DNA of 64,000 nt from Lachnospiraceae bacterium (GCA_017469945.1 JAFUFI010000037.1:58219-122218), one strand, 5' to 3'; positions 7,976 to 18,323 are shown, numbered from the stretch's first letter. The notes: generated from the sequence alone by a model not told the origin. A program made the numbers and translations.

Positions 7976-10900
7976 CTAACCTTCGGGTATCAATATCTTC
8001 ATCTCGTCAAGGAGCTGCTCTGTCAATTTCAGAAGCTGCTCCTCTTCTTTTTCCACAAGAGTTTCTTTTTCGTAGCTGTAAAGAAAAGCCGGCTTTCCGT
8101 AATGATTAAACTTCAGATTCTTTCCGACCTTAAGCATCACATCCGGAACCTTTACTGCATCAAGCTTAGCATCGGGCTTAAATATAAAGCTTATAACGCC
8201 GTCGGCATTTCTGACCTCCGTAATGTAGAGCTTATGGGCATCCGCGCGCATCAGGGAGATCCGAAGAAGATTATCCGCGGGGGCAGGAAGACTTCCGAAT
8301 CTGTCTATCAGTTCATCCTTTATCTCTCCCAGTTCCTTTTCGCTCTCAATTCCCGCGATACGCTTATACATATCGAGTTTTTGCTCCTCGTTAAAGATAT
8401 ATTCCTGAGGAATATAAGCGCTGACGCCTATATTTATAACGGTATTGAAGGACTCGTCTATCGTAATTCCCTTCATCTTCGATACGGCTTCGTTAAGCAT
8501 CTTGCAGTACAGCTCATATCCGACAGCTTCCATATGTCCGTGCTGGGTCTTTCCGAGAAGATTTCCCGCGCCGCGGATCTCAAGGTCTCTCATAGCAATC
8601 TTAAAGCCGCTTCCGAGATCCGTAAACTCTCTTATAGCCTCAAGTCTCTTTTCGGCAACCTCCGTGAGGATCTTGTTTTTGCTGTACATAAGAAAGGCGT
8701 AAGCTACTCTGTTGGACCTTCCTACACGTCCCCTAAGCTGATAGAGCTGTGACAGACCGAATCTGTCGGAATCCTGTATTATCAAGGTATTGACATTGGA
8801 GATATCCATTCCCGTTTCGATTATCGTAGTGGAAACAAGAATATCGATCTCGCCGTTTACGAAATCATACATGATATCTTCAAGTTCCCTTTCATTCATC
8901 TGTCCGTGGGCAAAAGCGACATTCGCGTCGGGAACCATATCCTGTATCTTTGCGGCAACTTCCGCTATCTGGTTCACCCTGTTAAAGACATAATAAACCT
9001 GTCCGCCGCGAGCCAGTTCCCTAGTTATCGCTTCTCTTACCAGCTCGTCGTTATGTTCGCAGACAAAGGTCTGTATGGGGAGTCTGTCGTTCGGAGCCTC
9101 GGTCAAAAGGCTCATATCCCTTATTCCCACAAGGCTCATATGAAGAGTCCTCGGGATAGGTGTGGCAGAAAGTGTTAAAACATCAATATTTTCTCTGAGC
9201 TTTTTAATCTTTTCCTTATGGCCTACGCCGAATCTTTGCTCCTCGTCGATGATAAGAAGACCTAAATCCTTATAGGTCACATCTTTTGACAAAAGCCTGT
9301 GGGTACCGATTACAATATCCACCTGCCCTTTTCTAAGGTCTTCCACTACTTTCTTTATCTCAGAAGCGGTTCTGAAGCGGCTTAAGAGTTCAACCCTTAC
9401 AGGAAAGTCCTTCATACGCTGCACAAAGGTGTTGTAATGCTGCTGAGCAAGTATTGTAGTAGGTACAAGGTAGGCAACCTGTTTATTCTCCTGTACGGCC
9501 TTAAACGCGGCTCTGATGGCAATCTCTGTTTTTCCGAAGCCTACGTCTCCGCAGATAAGCCTGTCCATGATACGGCGGCTTTCCATATCCGCCTTCGTAT
9601 CGGCGATGGCCGCCTTTTGGTCCTCGGTCTCCTCGTAGGGAAACATCTCCTCGAATTCCTGCTGCCAGACAGTGTCTTTACCGTACATAAAGCCTTCCGT
9701 CTGTTGTCTCTTGGCATAGAGTTCCACAAGGTCCTGCGCAATCTCATCAACCGCGGTTCTTACTTTGCTCTTTGTACGCTCCCATTCCTTTGTACCCAGC
9801 TTATTGATCTTAGGAACCTTTTCCGCATCCGCAGAAGCGTACTTTTGTATCTCGTCAAGCTCCGTTGCAAGGACGTAAAGCACTCCGCCGTCCTTGTACT
9901 CAAGCCTTATATAATCCCTTACGATATGGTCGGACTCGACTTTCTCGATACCCTTGTATATTCCGAGTCCGTATACCTCGTGAACAACATAGTCGCCGGG
10001 CTTTAAATCCTCAAGGGAGCTTATCTTTGTTCCCTGAAGATTAACCTTTCTTCTTCTCTTTTTCCTGCGCTCAGCCCCAAATATATCGGTTTCCGCAAGT
10101 ACTACAAACTTGATCAAAGGATATTCAAATCCCTTTGAAATACGTCCGTAAGAGACAAGCACCTCACCCTCGGCTATCTCTCTGTCCTCGTCCTCTGAAT
10201 AAGCCGCGGGGATATCCATGTTACGGATTTCCTCCGCAAGCCTCTTTGCTCTCGTTCTCGAAGGCGAGAGGAGGAGTACCGAATACTTTTTCTTTCGGTA
10301 ACCCTCAAGGTCTTTGGAAAGAGCCTCAAAGCTTCCGTTGTATGAAGCTATATTTCTGGCTCCTATGTCATATTTATAATCCGCCTCAAAATATCCCATT
10401 CCCGGGGAAAGGGTGGACATAGCGATAGCGTTACACTGTGAAATGCAGGCAGCTATTTCCTCACCGCTGTATAAAAGATCAAGCTGACCCGGAAGACAGT
10501 ATCCCATCTCAAGTCTGTGCTTATAACTTTCGGTAAATTCATACCGGACTGCTTCCGCCTGCTCCTTAAGCCTTGCGGGCTCTTCAAGGAAAATAAAAGC
10601 CTTTTTCCCGGTTATCTCTAAGATCCACTGCGGAAGGGACATTATCTCGGCATTTTCATTGTCCTCGTAAAAATATTTTATATAACTCTCAAGATTTACC
10701 TTAAGGCCAAGCTCTAAAGCCTCTTCTTTGAGGGTTCCTATGATCTTTGAAAGCCTGTGGGCCTCCTCTGTCTTAAAACTATCCCGGAGTTTTTTCTCCT
10801 GTTTTTCCCCCTCAGCGCAGATTCTCTCAATTCCGGCTCTTAATTCATCGTCCGAAAGGATAAACTCCGTGGCGGGATAGATGCAGACTTCCTCTAAGTT

Positions 10901-11542
10901 TTCCATCGACCTCTGGGTAAGGACATCGAAGGACCTTATGGACTCTATATTATCCCCCCAAAGCTCTATACGATAGGGATTCTCTTCCGTAAGGTCAAAT
11001 ATATCGATTATATCTCCGCGCACAGAAAACTGCCCCGGGCCTTCTACCTGCGGCAACTTCTCGTACCCGAGACTGACAAGATCCCGTGACAGCTTCTTCG
11101 TATTAATCTCTATACCTATTGGCAGCTCGATGCAGGATTCTTCCCTTGCCCTTACCGCAACAGGGTTCATTAAAGCAGCGTATGTTGTAACGATAGTAAC
11201 CTTATCGCCTTCGTAAAGCCTTCTTAACGTACTTACCCTTTCCCTGGTAAGCTCATTTCCGTGGATATCTGCCTGGAAAAAGATAAGATCCTTAGCGGGG
11301 AAAAAGCAAGCCCCGGAATCGTAGAAAAGATACTCCTCGTACAATTCCCTGGCCTTGATATCATCGTATGTTACTATAAGCGTTATCTTTGAGTCGGCGG
11401 AGAGAGCTCTCATAAGATGGAGCTTTTGCGCGTCCACACATCCGCTTAACGCGATGATCCCTTTATTCTTTTTTCTTTTCAGGACATCCCTGATACTCTG
11501 AAAATCCGAAAGATTTTCAAGTGGAGAGAATAATGCTTTCAT
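7976..11542 (-). CDS. mfd: transcription-repair coupling factor Mfd
   Basis: An 1188-residue protein of normal Mfd length. The N-terminal UvrB-homology part (about residues 1-350) is followed by the RNA-polymerase-interaction domain containing [19 protein letters not shown] (about 505-570). The SF2 helicase core follows, with Walker [18 protein letters not shown] (motif II), [15 protein letters not shown] (motif III) and RGRVGR (motif VI), and a C-terminal TRCF domain. Mfd pushes RNA polymerase off lesions and recruits UvrA for strand-specific nucleotide excision repair. The ATG lies one base after the stop codon of pth, the common pth-mfd arrangement of Firmicutes. Confidence 0.97.
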   Translation of the reverse strand: MKALFSPLENLSDFQSIRDVLKRKKNKGIIALSGCVDAQKLHLMRALSADSKITLIVTYDDIKARELYEEYLFYDSGACFFPAKDLIFFQADIHGNELTRERVSTLRRLYEGDKVTIVTTYAALMNPVAVRAREESCIELPIGIEINTKKLSRDLVSLGYEKLPQVEGPGQFSVRGDIIDIFDLTEENPYRIELWGDNIESIRSFDVLTQRSMENLEEVCIYPATEFILSDDELRAGIERICAEGEKQEKKLRDSFKTEEAHRLSKIIGTLKEEALELGLKVNLESYIKYFYEDNENAEIMSLPQWILEITGKKAFIFLEEPARLKEQAEAVRYEFTESYKHRLEMGYCLPGQLDLLYSGEEIAACISQCNAIAMSTLSPGMGYFEADYKYDIGARNIASYNGSFEALSKDLEGYRKKKYSVLLLSPSRTRAKRLAEEIRNMDIPAAYSEDEDREIAEGEVLVSYGRISKGFEYPLIKFVVLAETDIFGAERRKKRRRKVNLQGTKISSLEDLKPGDYVVHEVYGLGIYKGIEKVESDHIVRDYIRLEYKDGGVLYVLATELDEIQKYASADAEKVPKINKLGTKEWERTKSKVRTAVDEIAQDLVELYAKRQQTEGFMYGKDTVWQQEFEEMFPYEETEDQKAAIADTKADMESRRIMDRLICGDVGFGKTEIAIRAAFKAVQENKQVAYLVPTTILAQQHYNTFVQRMKDFPVRVELLSRFRTASEIKKVVEDLRKGQVDIVIGTHRLLSKDVTYKDLGLLIIDEEQRFGVGHKEKIKKLRENIDVLTLSATPIPRTLHMSLVGIRDMSLLTEAPNDRLPIQTFVCEHNDELVREAITRELARGGQVYYVFNRVNQIAEVAAKIQDMVPDANVAFAHGQMNERELEDIMYDFVNGEIDILVSTTIIETGMDISNVNTLIIQDSDRFGLSQLYQLRGRVGRSNRVAYAFLMYSKNKILTEVAEKRLEAIREFTDLGSGFKIAMRDLEIRGAGNLLGKTQHGHMEAVGYELYCKMLNEAVSKMKGITIDESFNTVINIGVSAYIPQEYIFNEEQKLDMYKRIAGIESEKELGEIKDELIDRFGSLPAPADNLLRISLMRADAHKLYITEVRNADGVISFIFKPDAKLDAVKVPDVMLKVGKNLKFNHYGKPAFLYSYEKETLVEKEEEQLLKLTEQLLDEMKILIPEG

Positions 11543-11543
11543 T

Positions 11544-12116
11544 TTACTTTTTCTTGGTATTAAACTTATTCATAGCGGTTTCTGTGCCGCTTTCAATAAT
11601 AGTCTGTGCAGCGGCTGCCGCATTTTCTATAGCTTCCTCAAAGGCTTCCATGTCCTTTTTATCAATACTTCCAAGAACATGCGAAACGAGATCTCCTCCC
11701 ACTCTTTTGGCGCCTACGCCTACGCGGATTCTTGTAAATACCTCGCTTCCGAGGTGGCTGATTATATTCTTAAGCCCGTTATGTCCTCCGGCGCTTCCTT
11801 TGGGTCTTATACGGAGCTGTCCCACATCAAGATCGATATCATCGGAAATAACAATAAGTTCACTTTCAGGATCGATCTTATAATAATCAGCTACTTCACG
11901 GATACTCTCCCCGCTTAAGTTCATATATGTCTGAGGCTTAACAAGTACAACCTTCTCGCCGGCAAAACTGCCCTTTCCTATAAGCGCTTTATGCTTCTTT
12001 TCGTTAACTTTGATACCCGCTTTGTCAGCGATTGTATCTATAACCATAAACCCGGCATTATGCCTTGTTTTTTCGTATTCTTTACCCGGATTTCCGAGAC
12101 CGGCAATAATATACAC
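11544..12116 (-). CDS. pth: peptidyl-tRNA hydrolase
   Basis: A 190-residue protein that aligns along its length with bacterial Pth. MYIIAGLGNPGKEYEKTRHN holds the conserved Asn10 and His20. VLVKPQTYMNLSG, ISDDIDLDVGQLRIRPKGSA and GGHNGLKNI follow; the last is the GGHNGL signature. The enzyme frees tRNA from peptidyl-tRNA lost by the ribosome, in the cytoplasm. It is directly upstream of mfd (1-bp gap) and follows spoVG by about 200 bp. Confidence 0.96.
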   Translation of the reverse strand: MYIIAGLGNPGKEYEKTRHNAGFMVIDTIADKAGIKVNEKKHKALIGKGSFAGEKVVLVKPQTYMNLSGESIREVADYYKIDPESELIVISDDIDLDVGQLRIRPKGSAGGHNGLKNIISHLGSEVFTRIRVGVGAKRVGGDLVSHVLGSIDKKDMEAFEEAIENAAAAAQTIIESGTETAMNKFNTKKK

Positions 12117-12202
12117 TTTTTCTTCCTCCTGTTTTTCCGTAGCTAGATTTTACTATAAAAAAAATTTTTAGTACAGTAAAAAGCAAAAAACAGAAAAAGA
12201 AA

Positions 12203-12300
12203 CCGGAGCCAAGCTCTTCCTTCCCTTTCTGCTTTTCTTTACTCTTATTCAATTGTAAGTACCTGCCGTTCCCAAGCAGGATTTTCTTTACGACTCTTTC
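12203..12300 (-). terminator. two small hairpins after spoVG
   Basis: On the minus strand below the spoVG stop, CCTGC and GCAGG form a stem with a 9-base loop at about 12272-12290. Farther down, GAGC-TTG-GCTC at about 12205-12215 is followed by CGG and T-rich sequence (TTTCTTTTTC). The second may be a weak intrinsic terminator for spoVG. Nothing else is seen between spoVG and pth. Confidence 0.35.
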
Positions 12301-12317
12301 AGTTTCGAACCGCTACC

Positions 12318-12578
12318 TTAGTTATCCTCTGCATTTTCGTATGCTTCGAGGATGATTTTCTGTATTTTCTCTCTCGTTGCTGAATTAATCGGATGTGCGA
12401 TGTCGCGATATTCACCGTCTGCTGACTTCTTGCTGGGCATTGCGATGAATAATCCTCTTTCGCCTTCAATCACTTTGATGTCATGGATTACAAACTCATC
12501 CTCAAGAGTAATTGATACTACTGCACGCATTTTACCTTCTTTGGTAGTCTTGCTAACTCTAACATCCGTAATTTCCAT
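12318..12578 (-). CDS. spoVG: SpoVG family regulatory protein
   Basis: An 86-residue protein that matches SpoVG end to end: [20 protein letters not shown], then [29 protein letters not shown], and [15 protein letters not shown]. SpoVG is a small nucleic-acid-binding regulator conserved in Firmicutes whether or not they sporulate, so it does not prove sporulation here. It stands alone between glgD and pth, with hairpins on both sides. Confidence 0.95.
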   Translation of the reverse strand: MEITDVRVSKTTKEGKMRAVVSITLEDEFVIHDIKVIEGERGLFIAMPSKKSADGEYRDIAHPINSATREKIQKIILEAYENAEDN

Positions 12579-12638
12579 TCCGTACTACTCTCCTGTATTT
12601 ATTTTTTATTAGAGCATTTACATGCCCCCTTAATCACA

Positions 12639-12674
12639 AACCGACCGGGCGTTTTTTTAAGACGTCGGTCGGTT
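12639..12674 (-). terminator. hairpin after glgD
   Basis: AACCGACCG (12639-12647) and CGGTCGGTT (12666-12674) form a perfect 9-bp stem between the glgD stop and the spoVG start. The minus-strand tail is only TTTG, so termination may be partial; the loop contains a run of A/T bases. It probably ends the glgC-glgD transcript. Confidence 0.5.
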
Positions 12675-12692
12675 CTATGATGTAAGCAAAAT

Positions 12693-13811
12693 TTAAATTG
12701 TGTACCGCTCGTTCCTCTCAACCACGATTTTTACGCCGTTATCGCCTTTGTAATAGGAACCGGCCTTAATAGTGCTGTGACTTTCTATGATACAATTTTC
12801 TATTGTTACGTTATCCGCAATATAGACATCGTTAAGAATAATCGAATTCTTTATAGTCGTATTATTGCCGATGTAGCTCTTTTTAAAGATGACCGAATCC
12901 TCGATCACTCCGTTAACAATACAGCCACTGGACACTAAGCTGTTACTAATGGCTGCACCTGGATTATACTTCGCCGGAGGCAAATCGTCAACCTTTGAGT
13001 AAATATCGGGGTGTGACCTGAAGAAGTAATCTCTTACTTCCTTCTTTAAAAAGTCCATATTTGTATTGAAGTAATCATCGACTGCTGCGATGTTTCTCCA
13101 GTACTCTGTGGTCTTGTATCCGTATATTCTCTTGATATCCTTGTATCTTATCAGGATATCTCTTACGAAATCGTAACGGTCTTCCTGAGCGCTCTTTTCG
13201 ATCATCTCGATGAGCTGCCTGCGGCGGATAACATAAACTCCGCAGGAGACGATAGTGGATTTAGCCTGCAGGGGCTTTTCCTCGAACTCCTCGATACGAT
13301 TGTCTTCGTTCATTGTGATGGTTCCGTATCTCTCGATTGCGGATCCTTCGGGAAGTTCCGAGCAAACCACTGTAATATCAGCTTTCTTGTCTATATGGTA
13401 TTCCAAAACCTTATTGAAATCCATCTTATAAACGCAATCACCATTGGCTATTACAACATATGGTTCATGACTCTTTTTTAAGAAACTGATATTTTGATAA
13501 ATTGCATCTGCCGTTCCACGGTACCAGTTACTGTTCTCTGCGGTAACAGCAGGAGTAAGTACGTAAAGTCCACCCTGCTTACGTCCGAAGTCCCACCATT
13601 TGGATGAATTAAGGTGTTCATTAAGGCTTCCGGCATTGTACTGAGTAAGTACCGCAACCTTTTGAATATGGGAGTTGGACATATTACTTAATGTAAAGTC
13701 TATACTTCTGTAACTTCCGGCAATAGGCATTGCACAAACAGCTCTTTTCTGTGAAAGAACATCCATGCGATGGTTACTTCCGCCGGCTAAAATAATACCG
13801 ATTGCTCTCAT
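12693..13811 (-). CDS. glgD: glucose-1-phosphate adenylyltransferase subunit GlgD
   Basis: A 372-residue nucleotidyltransferase homologue with a left-handed beta-helix tail. MRAIGIILAGGSNHRMDVLS lacks the full GGxGxRL pyrophosphorylase signature that GlgC has, the usual mark of the GlgD paralogue. The middle has SNWYRGTADAIYQNI and ANGDCVYKMDFN. The C-terminal hexapeptide repeats run from about residue 285 (SGCIVNGVIEDSVIF). GlgD acts with GlgC to form ADP-glucose for glycogen; in characterised Firmicute pairs it is the modulatory subunit. It starts 2 bp after the glgC stop, so the two are translated from one mRNA. Confidence 0.93.
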   Translation of the reverse strand: MRAIGIILAGGSNHRMDVLSQKRAVCAMPIAGSYRSIDFTLSNMSNSHIQKVAVLTQYNAGSLNEHLNSSKWWDFGRKQGGLYVLTPAVTAENSNWYRGTADAIYQNISFLKKSHEPYVVIANGDCVYKMDFNKVLEYHIDKKADITVVCSELPEGSAIERYGTITMNEDNRIEEFEEKPLQAKSTIVSCGVYVIRRRQLIEMIEKSAQEDRYDFVRDILIRYKDIKRIYGYKTTEYWRNIAAVDDYFNTNMDFLKKEVRDYFFRSHPDIYSKVDDLPPAKYNPGAAISNSLVSSGCIVNGVIEDSVIFKKSYIGNNTTIKNSIILNDVYIADNVTIENCIIESHSTIKAGSYYKGDNGVKIVVERNERYTI

Positions 13812-13813
13812 GG

Positions 13814-15082
13814 TTAATCACCTACCTTAATCAATGTTTTTCCACTGGGCAAAACGCCGTCCGGATAATCGGCTGCTGTGGTTTCGCCAAAGACTACGGA
13901 GTTCTTTCCGACAGATACGCCGTCAGGGATTATACTCCGCTCTCCGACAGTGACTATTCCGTGATTATAAATATGAGGAGCGGTATCATTCTCAGCTTCC
14001 TCGCCTATACCGAGTTTTACATTGTTACCTATCACGGTATCCTCGGCTACGATTGCCTTGTAGAGTTCGCTTCCATCGCCGATCTTCGTCTGGTTCATTA
14101 TGATCGAATCCCTGACGACAGCGCCCTTACCAATGGTTACTCCGCATCCGATTACCGAGTTGTAAACTTCTCCGTATATTTCAGATCCTTCTCCGATTAT
14201 ACTCTTTTCGACTTTACTCTCTTTCGAGAAATACTGAGGAGGCTGAATCTCGGATTTTGTGTAAATTTTCCAATATTCTTCGTAGAGGTTGAACTCAGGA
14301 ACAATATCGATAAGTTCCATATTGGCTTCCCAATACGAACTTAAGGTTCCCACATCCTTCCAATATCCGTTGAATTCGTATGCATAAAGGAGCTTGCCTT
14401 TTTCATGGCAATAGGGGATAACATGCTTACCGAAGTCAAGATTTGGCTGATCCTTAAGAGCTGTAAATGCAGCTTTAAGGGTCTTCCATGTGAAGATGTA
14501 GATACCCATACTTGCAAGATTGCTGCGAGGATGTGCAGGCTTTTCTTCAAAGTCTGTAATTCTCTTGTTCTCATCTGCAATCATGATTCCGAATCGGCTT
14601 GCTTCCTCCATCGGAACAGGCATAACGGCGATCGTTACATCAGCCTTGTTAGCCTTATGGAAATCAAGCATAACCTCGTAATCCATCTTGTATATATGGT
14701 CTCCGGAAAGGATAAGAACATACTCCGGATTAAAGCTCTCCATATATTCGATGTTCTGGTAAATAGCGTTAGCTGTACCGGTATACCATTCGCTGTTTTC
14801 GCTCTTTTCATAAGGTGGAAGAACGCTGACACCGCCGATGTTACGGTCCAGATCCCAGGGAATTCCGATTCCGATATGGGTGTTCAGACGAAGAGGTTGG
14901 TACTGGGTAAGTACTCCGACAGTATCTACACCGGAGTTAATGCAACTAGAAAGCGGAAAGTCAATGATCCTGTATTTTCCGCCAAATGCAACCGCAGGTT
15001 TTGCGACCTTTGATGTCAAAACACCGAGACGGCTGCCTTGTCCGCCAGCCAGAAGCATGGCAATCATTTCCTTTTTAACCAT
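13814..15082 (-). CDS. glgC: glucose-1-phosphate adenylyltransferase, catalytic subunit GlgC
   Basis: A 422-residue enzyme. [20 protein letters not shown] is the pyrophosphorylase signature, with [20 protein letters not shown] for substrate binding. [14 protein letters not shown] and [15 protein letters not shown] carry the metal-binding Asp. A left-handed beta-helix of hexapeptide repeats covers about residues 295-400. It makes ADP-glucose from ATP and glucose-1-phosphate, the committed step of glycogen synthesis, in the cytoplasm. It is the first gene of glgC-glgD and has a good promoter 60 bp upstream. Confidence 0.95.
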   Translation of the reverse strand: MVKKEMIAMLLAGGQGSRLGVLTSKVAKPAVAFGGKYRIIDFPLSSCINSGVDTVGVLTQYQPLRLNTHIGIGIPWDLDRNIGGVSVLPPYEKSENSEWYTGTANAIYQNIEYMESFNPEYVLILSGDHIYKMDYEVMLDFHKANKADVTIAVMPVPMEEASRFGIMIADENKRITDFEEKPAHPRSNLASMGIYIFTWKTLKAAFTALKDQPNLDFGKHVIPYCHEKGKLLYAYEFNGYWKDVGTLSSYWEANMELIDIVPEFNLYEEYWKIYTKSEIQPPQYFSKESKVEKSIIGEGSEIYGEVYNSVIGCGVTIGKGAVVRDSIIMNQTKIGDGSELYKAIVAEDTVIGNNVKLGIGEEAENDTAPHIYNHGIVTVGERSIIPDGVSVGKNSVVFGETTAADYPDGVLPSGKTLIKVGD

Positions 15083-15144
15083 ACACCCTCCAGTTCTCAG
15101 GTTCGTTTTTTAGCGCCCCGAAGAACTCTAATAAATATGGAGAT

Positions 15145-15173
15145 ATTATAACACTATTCAGGAATATATGGAA
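15145..15173 (-). promoter_or_regulatory. glgC promoter
   Basis: On the minus strand, TTCCAT (15168-15173), a 17-bp spacer and TATAAT (15145-15150). TG stands one base before the -10, giving an extended -10 that can compensate for the poor -35. The distance to the glgC ATG is about 60 bp. Confidence 0.6.
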
Positions 15174-15305
15174 TAATTTACACAAAATCTTTTGAATTTT
15201 TGTGAATTTTCTATCTAATTTATACAATTTTTAGCCAAATTGACTAAAGGAAGGCTTAAATATATACAGAAACCCTCTAAATATGTTTCAATTTTTTGAC
15301 AACTA

Positions 15306-15881
15306 TTACCACTTTATTACTTTTCTGAGGGTTTTTCCGAGACCAAGAGCTAAGGCAATCTTTGCAAGATCCGGAATAATAAAAGGAAATACGCACCAGC
15401 TGAGTGCTGTTGCAAGTGTGATGGCATCCTTTGTGCGGGCGTATACTACCATAAACCAAACGGTTCCGAATGCATAGCAAACAAGAAGTCCAAGGACCAT
15501 CGCTACAATCTCAACCCAAAGTTTTCTGCCTAAAAGAGATGTTAAAAGCCAGAATACAAGTGCAGAAAAAATAAATCCGATAATATAACCGCCGGTTGTT
15601 CCGATAAGTGCTCCAAATCCGCCCTTAAATCCTGCAAATACCGGTACTCCCACTGCTCCGAGGAGAATATAGATAAGTACAGAGATCGTTCCCTTTTTAC
15701 CGCCGAGGAAATAAACCGCAAAAAATACCGCAAATGTCTGAAGTGTAAAAGGTACGGTTGTAGGAATGGAAATCCACGAACAAACAGCCATAAGTGCTGC
15801 GCATACCGCTATGAACACAAGGTCGATAGTTCTGAATTTACTGTCGTTGTTTGTTTTTGTTAATGCTTTTGCTTCGCTCAT
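15306..15881 (-). CDS. bioY: BioY biotin transporter (ECF S component)
   Basis: A 191-residue polytopic membrane protein with about six hydrophobic segments. The family markers are SWISIPTTVPFTLQTFAVFF near residue 40, YILLGAVGVPVFAGFKGGFG near 75, and GTTGGYIIGFIFSA near 95. BioY binds and imports biotin, alone or with a shared ECF energising module; no ecfA or ecfT gene is in the window. No biotin synthesis gene is nearby, so uptake may be the main supply. Two BirA-type operators cover its promoter, so repression by biotin-BirA is predicted. Confidence 0.94.
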   Translation of the reverse strand: MSEAKALTKTNNDSKFRTIDLVFIAVCAALMAVCSWISIPTTVPFTLQTFAVFFAVYFLGGKKGTISVLIYILLGAVGVPVFAGFKGGFGALIGTTGGYIIGFIFSALVFWLLTSLLGRKLWVEIVAMVLGLLVCYAFGTVWFMVVYARTKDAITLATALSWCVFPFIIPDLAKIALALGLGKTLRKVIKW

Positions 15882-15912
15882 TATTTAATTTCTCTCATTC
15901 TTTCATATTAAA

Positions 15913-15945
15913 TTGTTAACCAAACTCTAGAAATAAGGTTATCAA
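15913..15945. promoter_or_regulatory. BirA-type operator 1 (promoter-proximal leader)
   Basis: TTGTTAACC (15913-15921), a 15-bp spacer and GGTTATCAA (15937-15945). This matches the known BirA operator form TTGTTAACC-N15-GGTTAACAA with one change. It lies just downstream of the predicted transcription start of bioY. Confidence 0.85.
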
Positions 15946-15953
15946 TCTTTATG

Positions 15954-15982
15954 ATATTAACATTAGAGAGATTTATTGTCAA
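15954..15982 (-). promoter_or_regulatory. bioY promoter
   Basis: On the minus strand a perfect -35 TTGACA (15977-15982), 17-bp spacer, and -10 TAATAT (15954-15959). The -35 is inside the second BirA operator and transcription should start just before the first, so bound BirA would block RNA polymerase. Confidence 0.8.
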
Positions 15983-16008
15983 CCAGCCATTCCTTGTTTG
16001 GTTAACAA
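15976..16008. promoter_or_regulatory. BirA-type operator 2 (overlaps the -35)
   Basis: TTGTCAACC (15976-15984), a 15-bp spacer and GGTTAACAA (16000-16008), one change from the BirA consensus. Its left half contains the -35 of bioY and its right half overlaps the T-rich tail of the prs terminator. Confidence 0.85.
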
Positions 16009-16010
16009 AA

Positions 16011-16031
16011 GGCAGGTGCTAAGCACCTGCC
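16011..16031 (-). terminator. prs intrinsic terminator
   Basis: GGCAGGTGCT and AGCACCTGCC form a perfect 10-bp palindromic stem around one base. On the minus strand it is followed by TTTTGTT. It lies 36 bp after the prs stop. Confidence 0.75.
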
Positions 16032-16066
16032 CTATGTTCATACATAAATATCTATAAAATATACTA

Positions 16067-17254
16067 TTATCCAAGCTCGCCGTTTTTGTATCTTGTAACG
16101 ATGTTCTGGATTCTCTCGTTAGGATTGAGGAGATCGGAGATCGATGAATCGTGGTTCAAGGTATCAATGATGTATGCGATGTACTTGCTGAGGTCGCAAT
16201 TGATGTACCACTCGCGCTCTAAGAGCTCGGGAGTCTGGTAAATAAGGTTTGTAGTAAGTACTCTTGTAATAAGTCCCTCTTCAAATGCCTTGTCAAACTT
16301 ATCAAGTCCGCTTGTAAAGAGACCGAATGTTGCAAATACAAAGATACGATTTGCCTTTCTCTCTTTAAGTGCAGCGGCTACTTCAAGTACGCTCTCGCCG
16401 GATGAGATCATATCATCGATAATGATCATATCCTTTCCTTCAACATCGCTTCCGAGGAATTCATGTGCAAGGATAGGATTTCTTCCGTCAACGACTCTTG
16501 TATAATCGCGTCTCTTGTAGAACATACCCATATCAAGGCCAAGTACGTTGGCAATATAGATAGCTCTCTTCATTCCGCCTTCATCGGGGCTGATAACCAT
16601 CATATGGTCGGAATCGATCTGAAGTCCCTTGTAATTCTTGAGGAGTCCCTTAATAAACTGATAAGCAGGCTGAACAGTCTCAAATCCGTTAAGAGGAATA
16701 GCATTCTGTACTCTGGGATCATGCGCATCAAAGGTAATGATGTTATCTACGCCCATCTTAACAAGTTCCTGAAGCGCGATGGCACAGTCAAGAGACTCTC
16801 TTGCTGTTCTCTTATGCTGGCGGCTCTCGTAGAGGAACGGCATAATTACTGTAATTCTTCTTGCCTTACCGCCGACTGCAGCGATGATTCTCTTTAAATC
16901 CTGATAGTGATCATCAGGTGACATATGGTTCTCATGGCCGCAAAGTGAATAGGTCTGAGAATAGTTAAGTACATCAACAAGAAGGAAAAGGTCGGTACCG
17001 CGAACAGACTCCAATATCTGTCCCTTTGCTTCTCCGGATCCGAATCTGGGTACCTTTGCCTCTAAGATATATGTATCTCTCTGATATCCTGCGAAAGCAA
17101 GGGAGCCTTTGTGCTCACTTTCACGCTCGGCGCGCCACTTTACAAGATAAGCATCAACCTTGTCTCCAAGTTCTCTGCATCCTTTAAGAGCTATAATTCC
17201 AAGCGAGCCTACGGGTATAGTCTCAAGGTTTCTCTTTTCTTCACGATTGCCCAT
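16067..17254 (-). CDS. prs: ribose-phosphate pyrophosphokinase (long form)
   Basis: A 395-residue PRPP synthetase. MPFLYESRQHKR with TARESLDCA, ITFDAHDPRVQNAIP (the catalytic His/Asp region) and MIIIDDMISSGESVLE (the PRPP-binding loop) identify it. The protein is about 75 residues longer than the usual 315-residue enzyme; the extra length is at the N-terminus (ALKGCRELGDKVDAYLVKWR) and the C-terminus (ISDLLNPNERIQNIVTRYKN). It makes PRPP from ribose-5-phosphate and ATP for nucleotide, His and Trp synthesis. It stands alone between dnaI and bioY, with its own terminator. Confidence 0.92.
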   Translation of the reverse strand: MGNREEKRNLETIPVGSLGIIALKGCRELGDKVDAYLVKWRAERESEHKGSLAFAGYQRDTYILEAKVPRFGSGEAKGQILESVRGTDLFLLVDVLNYSQTYSLCGHENHMSPDDHYQDLKRIIAAVGGKARRITVIMPFLYESRQHKRTARESLDCAIALQELVKMGVDNIITFDAHDPRVQNAIPLNGFETVQPAYQFIKGLLKNYKGLQIDSDHMMVISPDEGGMKRAIYIANVLGLDMGMFYKRRDYTRVVDGRNPILAHEFLGSDVEGKDMIIIDDMISSGESVLEVAAALKERKANRIFVFATFGLFTSGLDKFDKAFEEGLITRVLTTNLIYQTPELLEREWYINCDLSKYIAYIIDTLNHDSSISDLLNPNERIQNIVTRYKNGELG

Positions 17255-17340
17255 TAGATAAATTCTCCTGTATAAACAAACTGTTAACGATTATTTACCC
17301 CGGTCCCCCAAAGACCTTTGCCATTATATACGAAGTACCG

Positions 17341-18309
17341 CTATTTGACAAGCATTCTTGTATCTTTACCTGTTAGTTGCAGGAAAATAAAGTTGCCGGT
17401 AAGTCTTGAGAGTACTCTTTCCGAATACCTTTCTCCGAGCTCCCTAAGGTCAAGATTGGTAGAGATGATCGTCGACTTTCTCTTTAAGTTGCGCTCATTA
17501 ATAAGTCCGAAGAGGGCTGACGCCACAAAGCTGTTGGAAAGCTCCGTTCCAAGATCATCGATAATAAGAAGATCGCAATCGTAAAGATTGCCCGTTTCCT
17601 CTGCGCTGTCCGCTCCGTCTTTCGAGAACTGCTTTTTTGCGAGAATATCAAACAGTGATATGGAACTTAAGTATATCACAGAATGATAGGTTTCGAGAAG
17701 TTCCGACGCGATACAACAACTCAAAAAACTTTTCCCCGTACCGACCGTGCCGTTAAACAAGAGGTTCTTATACTCGGTATCAAAGGTCTCCACAAAGTTT
17801 TTACAAACGCTTGCGGCCATCTTTAACCTCTCTAAGTCCTCACCCTCCTGGTAGGAAAAACTGAGCTTTGAAAAGTTTTCGGTCTTAAGAAGCTGTCTGA
17901 TTCCCGACTGGTTGTAAAGGATATTTATCTCTCTGTCTTTGAAACAATGGCATTTATATCTGGTTCCGTCCGGTTCGTAGACATATCCCGTATCCTTACA
18001 ATACTTGCAGTCGTATATCGGCTCGAAGTCTTCATTTGAAAGTCCGTTGCTCTCCAAAAGAGCCATACGGTTTACCAAAAGCTCCGTAACCTCATTCTCT
18101 ACATCCTCTATCTGTCTTTCATCCGCGCCTTCCATCTTGAGTCTGGCTTCCCGGACCTTAAGCGTAACCGCTCTGTTTTCCCAGGCCTTTATCTCCGGAA
18201 ACTTCGCGTAGAGCATCTTTTGTTTCTCGGCGGTTGCTCTTGCGTTGCGGTTTCTGATCCTGTCGTATTCACGCATTATGGAATCGTATTGTTCGTTAGT
18301 CAGTGACAT
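17341..18309 (-). CDS. DnaC/DnaI-like helicase-loader ATPase
   Basis: A 322-residue AAA+ protein. The N-terminal helical part (1-95) is followed by a zinc-binding-like set, Cys101, Cys104, Cys120 and Cys122 (CKYCKDTGYV ... CHC), as in DnaI. The ATPase core has Walker A GTVGTGKS at 187-194 and Walker B LLIIDDLGTE, with STNLDLRELGERYSERVLSR as sensor/arginine finger. It is predicted to load the replicative helicase DnaB, which is encoded elsewhere in this window (49934-51289). It starts 14 bp after the dnaD-like gene, so both form a primosome operon. Confidence 0.9.
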   Translation of the reverse strand: MSLTNEQYDSIMREYDRIRNRNARATAEKQKMLYAKFPEIKAWENRAVTLKVREARLKMEGADERQIEDVENEVTELLVNRMALLESNGLSNEDFEPIYDCKYCKDTGYVYEPDGTRYKCHCFKDREINILYNQSGIRQLLKTENFSKLSFSYQEGEDLERLKMAASVCKNFVETFDTEYKNLLFNGTVGTGKSFLSCCIASELLETYHSVIYLSSISLFDILAKKQFSKDGADSAEETGNLYDCDLLIIDDLGTELSNSFVASALFGLINERNLKRKSTIISTNLDLRELGERYSERVLSRLTGNFIFLQLTGKDTRMLVK

Positions 18310-18323
18310 TTTTGACCTCTGTA

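Noticed and set aside
8102..8752. 216-codon plus-strand frame inside mfd
   Set aside because: Antisense to a strongly conserved gene, with low-complexity Ser/Leu-rich translation and no ribosome site; the same holds for the other plus-strand frames across 8-11.5 kb.
12318..12578. SpoVG as proof of sporulation
   Set aside because: SpoVG occurs in many non-sporulating Firmicutes, and no spore-specific gene is seen.
16011..16031. Shared GGTGCTTAGCACC with 47679-47691 as a repeat family
   Set aside because: Only two short copies in unlike contexts; a third near-match lies inside rpsR coding sequence, so chance is likely.
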